From assembly GCA_026393835.1 (NCBI GenBank), contig JAPKZK010000021.1, positions 148,877 to 212,876 on the forward strand: a DNA stretch of 64,000 nt, given 5' to 3'. This DNA is from Candidatus Aminicenantota bacterium. Lineage in GTDB: Bacteria; Acidobacteriota; Aminicenantia; UBA2199. Below the pieces are notes generated by a model. It was not told the DNA's origin and ran no database searches. It was given only the letters and a program-made list of their open reading frames with translations. How positions within the stretch are numbered: position 1 is the stretch's first letter; each line of letters starts with the position of its first letter. Below are positions 59,769 through 64,000 of this stretch, in pieces. The position numbers and the translations under genes were made by a program.

Positions 59769-60039
59769 GCAGACAAGCATGGAATGATTCATAGCGCTGT
59801 CGTGCCGGGCAAAAAAGGTAGAGATTGCGGAAGGGGCTAAAAAATTTTCCCCCTCTTGCTTTTGTGATTTCAATATGGTATTCAATATCCTTTAAAACCT
59901 GGAACTCGTTGATGAAGCTGCACACTGAAATCCATGTGAAACAAAAGAAGAGGGTGTTTTTAAAAGGAAGAGCTCAGCACCCCAATGGCGGAAGCCTATT
60001 TGACAAAAAGATATTGTACCGCACTCCGGTAAGGAAAAT

Positions 60040-61116
60040 ATGAATAATATAGTTGAAAAAGCTGAATACAAGAAACTATTAGAAGCAATAAAGGAAAGAC
60101 TTTATAAAGCCCAATACGATGCCTTAAAAAAAGTAAACAAAGAGCATATTGCTCTTTGTTGGTATATTGGTGAAAAGATCGTGGAAAAGCAGCAGATATA
60201 TAATTGGGGTAAATCGATAGTTGAAAACCTATCTAAAGATTTGCAAAAGGAATTCCCTGGAATTCAAGGGTTTTCCATGCGAAATTTATGGAATATGAGA
60301 AGTTTTTTTATAACTTATAAGGATAACAAAAAAATGCAGCCATTGGTTGCAGAAATCAGTTGGGTTAAAAACGTCATTATAATAAGTAAATGCAAGGAAG
60401 ACCTGGAAAGGGAGTTTTACATCCGCATGACTAAAAAGTTCGGTTGGACCAAAGATGTTTTGATTCACCAGGTCGAGAATCAATCCTATGAAAAATATCT
60501 GCTGAACCAGACAAATTTCGATAAAGTAGTACCTGATAAATATAGACATCAGGCCAAATTGGCAGTAAAAGATGAATACACCTTTGATTTTCTCGAGTTA
60601 GGGGATGAACATTCCGAAAGAGAACTGGAAATCGAAATCCTGAACAAAATTCGTAAATTTCTTATAGAAATGGGAGGGTATTTTTCTTTCATTGGCAATC
60701 AGTACAGGGTAGAGGTGGGGGGGGATGAGTTTTTTGTAGATTTACTGCTTTTTCACAGGAAGCTCAAATGCCTTGTCGCTGTGGAATTGAAAATCGGTAA
60801 ATTCAAACCGGATTATGCCGGCCAGATGCAGTTTTACCTGTCGGTCCTGGACGATAAAGTAAAATTAGAGGAAGAAAACCCATCGATCGGTATTATAGTA
60901 TGTAAGAGTAAGGATAGAACGATAGTAGAATACACCTTAAAAGATGTGAGTAAACCAGTCGGGGGCTCTACCTATAAAATAAGTAGGAGTTTGCCCAAAG
61001 AAATGAAACAATACCTTCCGGCGCCGGATGAGATAGAGAAAAGGTTAGCGGAACTGATATCTTCACCGGGAACAAAAAAAGTAGAGATTGAGGAAGGGGC
61101 TGGGGAACAAAAATGA
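60040..61116 (+). CDS. DUF1016 (YhcG-like) PD-(D/E)XK nuclease-family protein
   Basis: A 358-residue cytoplasmic protein with both halves of DUF1016. The N-terminal part has WYIGEKIVEK, WGKSIVENLSKDLQKEFPGI and FSMRNLWNMRSFF. The C-terminal part has the nuclease signature GGDEFFVDLLLFHRKLKCLV with Asp234 and the pair Glu249/Lys251 (VELK), plus the conserved PDYAGQMQFYLSVLDD. DUF1016 proteins are often found with restriction systems or integrons, but no reaction is proven. It overlaps the second lipoprotein gene through ATGA, so they are co-translated. Traces of its 3' end also follow the first lipoprotein gene. Confidence 0.88.
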   Translation: MNNIVEKAEYKKLLEAIKERLYKAQYDALKKVNKEHIALCWYIGEKIVEKQQIYNWGKSIVENLSKDLQKEFPGIQGFSMRNLWNMRSFFITYKDNKKMQPLVAEISWVKNVIIISKCKEDLEREFYIRMTKKFGWTKDVLIHQVENQSYEKYLLNQTNFDKVVPDKYRHQAKLAVKDEYTFDFLELGDEHSERELEIEILNKIRKFLIEMGGYFSFIGNQYRVEVGGDEFFVDLLLFHRKLKCLVAVELKIGKFKPDYAGQMQFYLSVLDDKVKLEEENPSIGIIVCKSKDRTIVEYTLKDVSKPVGGSTYKISRSLPKEMKQYLPAPDEIEKRLAELISSPGTKKVEIEEGAGEQK

Positions 61117-61844
61117 ACTTAAGAAAAAGTAGCTATTTCAAACCGTTGTGTTTATTGGTGGCCGCTCTTTTTACCGCCCAATGCATGTCTATTAAAAGGG
61201 AATTGATCTCAACCGAAGAGAAGGTGATTGAGAATGAAAGCCGGGAATTTATATACGAATTGGAAAAAATCAAAGCCCCATCCGCCCAGGACCCCGCGGT
61301 CGAATATAGAATTGTAAAATTCCCCGCCAATAGAATTCAGTCGATTAATGTATATAAAAAATTTAAAAAGGCTAATCTATGGGGATTTTTTTTGGGAGGG
61401 GTAGTCGTGGGTGCATTTATTGGCGCTGCTATTGGAGGCCTTTCAGGGGGCAATGATGAGGAAGTTCAATTTATGAATGCATTCTACGGTTTTTTTATAG
61501 GCGCATTCGCTGGTGGCATAAGTGGCCCAAAGATAGGTAAAAAAATTGAAAAAAAGCATGGCATAGGTCAATATAAGGTACCAGTCGGGAGCTATTTGAA
61601 AAAGAAACCCGATTCAACCCCTATGCCGATCCAGGATTTTCCCCTGGAGTTCAAATGGAGAATCCGCGGCAAGAGCAATTCTTTCAAAACCCAAACCAAT
61701 GAACAGGGAATTGTAAAAATAAATCTGATCGCTGATTTAAAGATGACAAAATTCCCACTTGACCATCCTTTAATATTGTACATTTATTATCTCAACCCGG
61801 AATCGCAAGTCAATGGAAAATTCATAGATTCCCTGGGAAAATGA
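61113..61844 (+). CDS. Lipoprotein-like exported protein, copy 2
   Basis: A 243-residue paralogue of the protein at 59028. The first 20 residues are almost identical (MNLRKSSYFKPLCLLVAALF), and the C-terminal beta domain keeps FKTQTNEQGIVKINLIADLK. The central hydrophobic region (FFLGGVVVGAFIGAAIGGLS and FYGFFIGAFAGGISG) differs and resembles glycine-zipper membrane segments. The lipobox is AQC. Its ATG overlaps the DUF1016 stop as ATGA, and the preceding GGGGCTGGGG is a poor ribosome site, so expression probably depends on coupling to the nuclease. Confidence 0.75.
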   Translation: MNLRKSSYFKPLCLLVAALFTAQCMSIKRELISTEEKVIENESREFIYELEKIKAPSAQDPAVEYRIVKFPANRIQSINVYKKFKKANLWGFFLGGVVVGAFIGAAIGGLSGGNDEEVQFMNAFYGFFIGAFAGGISGPKIGKKIEKKHGIGQYKVPVGSYLKKKPDSTPMPIQDFPLEFKWRIRGKSNSFKTQTNEQGIVKINLIADLKMTKFPLDHPLILYIYYLNPESQVNGKFIDSLGK

Positions 61845-61879
61845 AAAAGTTAAAACGGGAAAGACGGGGAAAAAACCGG

Positions 61880-61908
61880 TTGACAACCCGGGGGTTTTGT
61901 TTTAATAT
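61880..61908 (+). promoter_or_regulatory. Promoter for a leaderless transcript
   Basis: Perfect TTGACA (61880-61885), a 17-bp spacer and TAATAT (61903-61908). The ATG of the ATPase gene is six bases later, with no ribosome site between. This is the third case of this layout. Confidence 0.75.
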
Positions 61909-61914
61909 AAGCCC

Positions 61915-63729
61915 ATGATAGAAGAACATGAATTAAAAAGTATTCCATATGGTATCGCCGATTTCAAAGATTTTTCCGAAATCAATTTATATTATGTAGA
62001 CAAAACACGGTTCATCAGGAATATCGAAAAAAAAGGAAAATTCCTCTTTTTCATCCGGCCCCGCCGGTTCGGGAAGTCACTCTTCCTCTCCATGCTCGAA
62101 TAATACTACGATATCCGGCGCAAAGACCAATTCGATTACCTATTCAACGGAACCGATATCCACCAAAACCCCACAAAAGAAAAAAACAAATACCTGGTAT
62201 TAACTTTTAACTTTTCGGCGGTAGCCCCGGCTAAATCGAACCTGGAGGAATTTTTTCTTCAACATATCCTCGATAGTATCCGTTATTTCATCGATAAATA
62301 CGGGGAATACATAGATATCGATATTAAAGAAGCCCAAAAAAAATTCGAATCCTCTAAAGGCGCTTCAGCCTTAATGGGTACTTTCTTAAATTATTTCAGG
62401 GGAAAAGAGTATAAGTTGTATGTTATCATCGATGAATACGATAATTTTGCCAATACGATCCTATCCGACTCCGGGGAAGAGGAATACCGGTCAATCACCC
62501 AGGGGGAAGGTTTTCTACGTTCATTTTTTAATGTAATCAAAGCAGGGACTACCGGGAGCGATACCCCCATTTCGCGGCTGTTCATGACCGGGGTTTCTCC
62601 CATAGCCCTGGACGACGTCACCTCCGGGTTCAATATCGCGACAAACATCTCATTGGATGACGATATTAACGAAATCCTGGGGCTGACTCAAGCCGAAGTG
62701 CAAACGATGATCGAATACTACCGGCAAACCGGGAAAATTCCCCAAACCACCTCCGAACTACTGGAAATTATGGGACAATGGTACAACCACTACCGGTTTT
62801 CATTGGATTCGGAGAGTGAAGTTTTTAATACGACTCTGGTATTATATTTTTTACGGGAATATATGAAAAAGTCCCGTATCCCGGACCCTCTCATCGACAA
62901 TAACGCCCGGATCGATTATATGAAACTGCGGTATTTAATAATTAGCGATATAAAAAGCGCTCCCCAACTCCACTCCCCACAAACCAACGGCAATTTTTCC
63001 AAACTCCGGCAGATCATGGAAAGCGATTCCGTTCATTCTACTATTGTCGAGCGTTTTCCTATTGCGAAGTTGACCAGCCCGGAGAATTTTATCTCCCTTT
63101 TATATTATTTCGGACTCTTAACCATCACCGGCAGCGATGAAGAACATAAAGCGATTCTTAAAATTCCCAATGAATCCGTCAAACGGTTATACTACGATTA
63201 TATCAAAGAAACCTATGAAGAGACCGGCCTATTAACCATCGATTTAAGCCGGTATGAAGCGGCCATGAAAGAGATGGCCTTCAGCGGCAAATGGAAGCCC
63301 TTAATCGCTTACCTGGTAGAACAAATGGAGACGTCGATGGGTCTTAGAGATTTAATCACGGGAGAAAAAGCCCTCCAGGCGTTTTTGAATGTCTACCTGG
63401 GATTATCCGCGCTTTACCTGGTTTATTCGGAAAAAGAGTTGAAAAAAGGATATGCCGACCTGGTGTTGGAACCTTTCCTGGCGCAGTACCCCGGGTTAAA
63501 GTATGCCTATCTTATCGAAATCAAATACATCAAACCCCAGGGAAAAAAGGGCGAATTAACCCCTGAAAATCTAAAAAAAATAAAAGAAGAAGCAATATTG
63601 AAGAGACGTTGCGCGCAACGTCTCTACAGCCTGGATGAGAAATTCCGGAAAACCATCGGGCAAACCACATTGAAAAAACTGGTGCTCATCTTCAGTGGCA
63701 GCCGGATGGTACATCACAGCGAAATTTAG
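61915..63729 (+). pseudogene. AAA-ATPase_like/PDDEXK_9 gene interrupted by one in-frame TAA
   Basis: The frame starts at ATG 61915 (IPYGIADFKDFSEINLYYVD) and contains Walker A RPRRFGKS, then stops at TAA 62101-62103 in the context SMLE-stop-YYDI. The same frame continues unbroken to 63729 with Walker B VIIDEYDNFAN, the FMTGVSPIALDDVTSGFNIA motif and a C-terminal nuclease domain (GYADLVLEPFLAQYP, YLIEIKYIK). Family members read SMLEYYYDI here, so a Tyr codon appears to have become TAA. A full-length protein would be about 604 residues. Internal starts near 62374 would give an ATPase without the P-loop. A 24-bp palindrome is inserted in frame near the end. Confidence 0.85.
63602..63625. repeat. 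24-bp perfect palindrome inside coding sequence
   Basis: AGAGACGTTGCG followed by CGCAACGTCTCT. It encodes RRCAQRLY in the reading frame of the broken ATPase gene, at a point where relatives pass directly from KEEA to a short linker before YSLDEKF. I recall this palindrome as a dispersed intergenic element in other bacteria. Confidence 0.7.
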
Positions 63730-63762
63730 TTGATAAAACTTCCGAAGGATGCCGCTTGCACC

Positions 63763-63810
63763 CATTTATAATTTATAATTTATCATTTATCATTAATAAT
63801 TTATAATTAA
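63763..63810. repeat. AT-rich phased repeat downstream of the broken ATPase
   Basis: catttataatt, tataattt and atcatttatc steps match the right arm of the element at 56541-56726. The remaining bases to 64000 show no gene or structure that I can support. Confidence 0.55.
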
Positions 63811-64000
63811 TCTTTTCCCGGCATGGCGCCTTTTCCGTGGAGAAAAATTAGAGGACAGGCAAGAATGTCACTAAGTTAAGGCTACACGCTAAATTTTGCT
63901 GATTCTTTTTTTTGGTTCTGAATGTCATTAGGTTACGCATTTTTTCGATATTGACTCCTATGTTGAATTTCTTTGAATTCGTGTCTTGGTTTCGTCAGTA

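Noticed and set aside
59740..59925. 61-codon minus-strand ORF with KDIEYHIEITKARGGKFFS
   Set aside because: The peptide looks partly protein-like, but no start signals are present and it overlaps the lipoprotein gene end and the DUF1016 ghost. Left uncalled.

Overview
The window comes from a Gram-negative bacterium. It encodes a TonB-dependent receptor, a TolC/adaptor/RND efflux operon, several lipobox lipoproteins and many secreted multidomain proteins. The mix of secreted dockerin-like, PKD, GEVED and LamG proteins, an NtrX-like regulator, repeated ATPase-nuclease genes and repeat-rich intergenic DNA resembles Acidobacteriota or Aminicenantes genomes. That placement is inference, because no 16S or other phylogenetic marker is present apart from a bacterial type A RNase P RNA.

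Layout. 0-9.5 kb: a truncated gene, an AAA ATPase-nuclease gene behind a leaderless 27-codon ORF, then ordinary chromosomal genes: diacylglycerol kinase, alkyltransferase-like protein, MFS transporter, DUF1003 protein, class D beta-lactamase, DUF1508 protein, DUF362 ferredoxin, cysC and a lone GspF-like protein. 9.5-15 kb: rnpB overlapping the 3' end of an NtrX-like sigma-54 regulator, a secreted beta-helix protein and a molybdopterin oxidoreductase. 14.8-24 kb is accessory DNA: three of the window's four 21/42-bp tandem arrays, a DUF433/DUF5615 toxin-antitoxin pair, KilA-N debris, a solitary HicB, and a 1530-residue protein with a UrtA-like sensor domain at each end of a HEAT/membrane/NACHT core. 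24-37.6 kb: a YbaK-like deacylase, the efflux operon, an AmpG-like transporter, a GNAT enzyme and two large secreted peptidases.

37.7-50.6 kb is accessory again: a DUF4143 ATPase with a perfect operator-like inverted repeat, a 5'-truncated group II intron, a calcineurin-like phosphatase/HAD operon with an unusual N-terminal domain, two adjacent ATP-grasp ligases, a damaged Phd/YoeB module and a fourth 21-bp array. 50.6-59 kb: TonB receptor, secreted phosphatase, and a two-receiver response regulator facing a TPR histidine kinase. 59-63.7 kb: duplicated lipoproteins around a DUF1016 nuclease and a third ATPase-nuclease broken by one stop codon.

The strongest candidates for something undescribed are four. 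First, the double-sensor NACHT protein at 17430-22022. Second, a family of unrelated tandem arrays that all keep a 21-bp (or 42-bp) period. Third, a shared leaderless promoter design on all three ATPase-nuclease loci. Fourth, the phosphatase/HAD operon and the ATP-grasp pair. No tRNA, 5S/16S/23S rRNA, CRISPR array or complete insertion sequence was seen.
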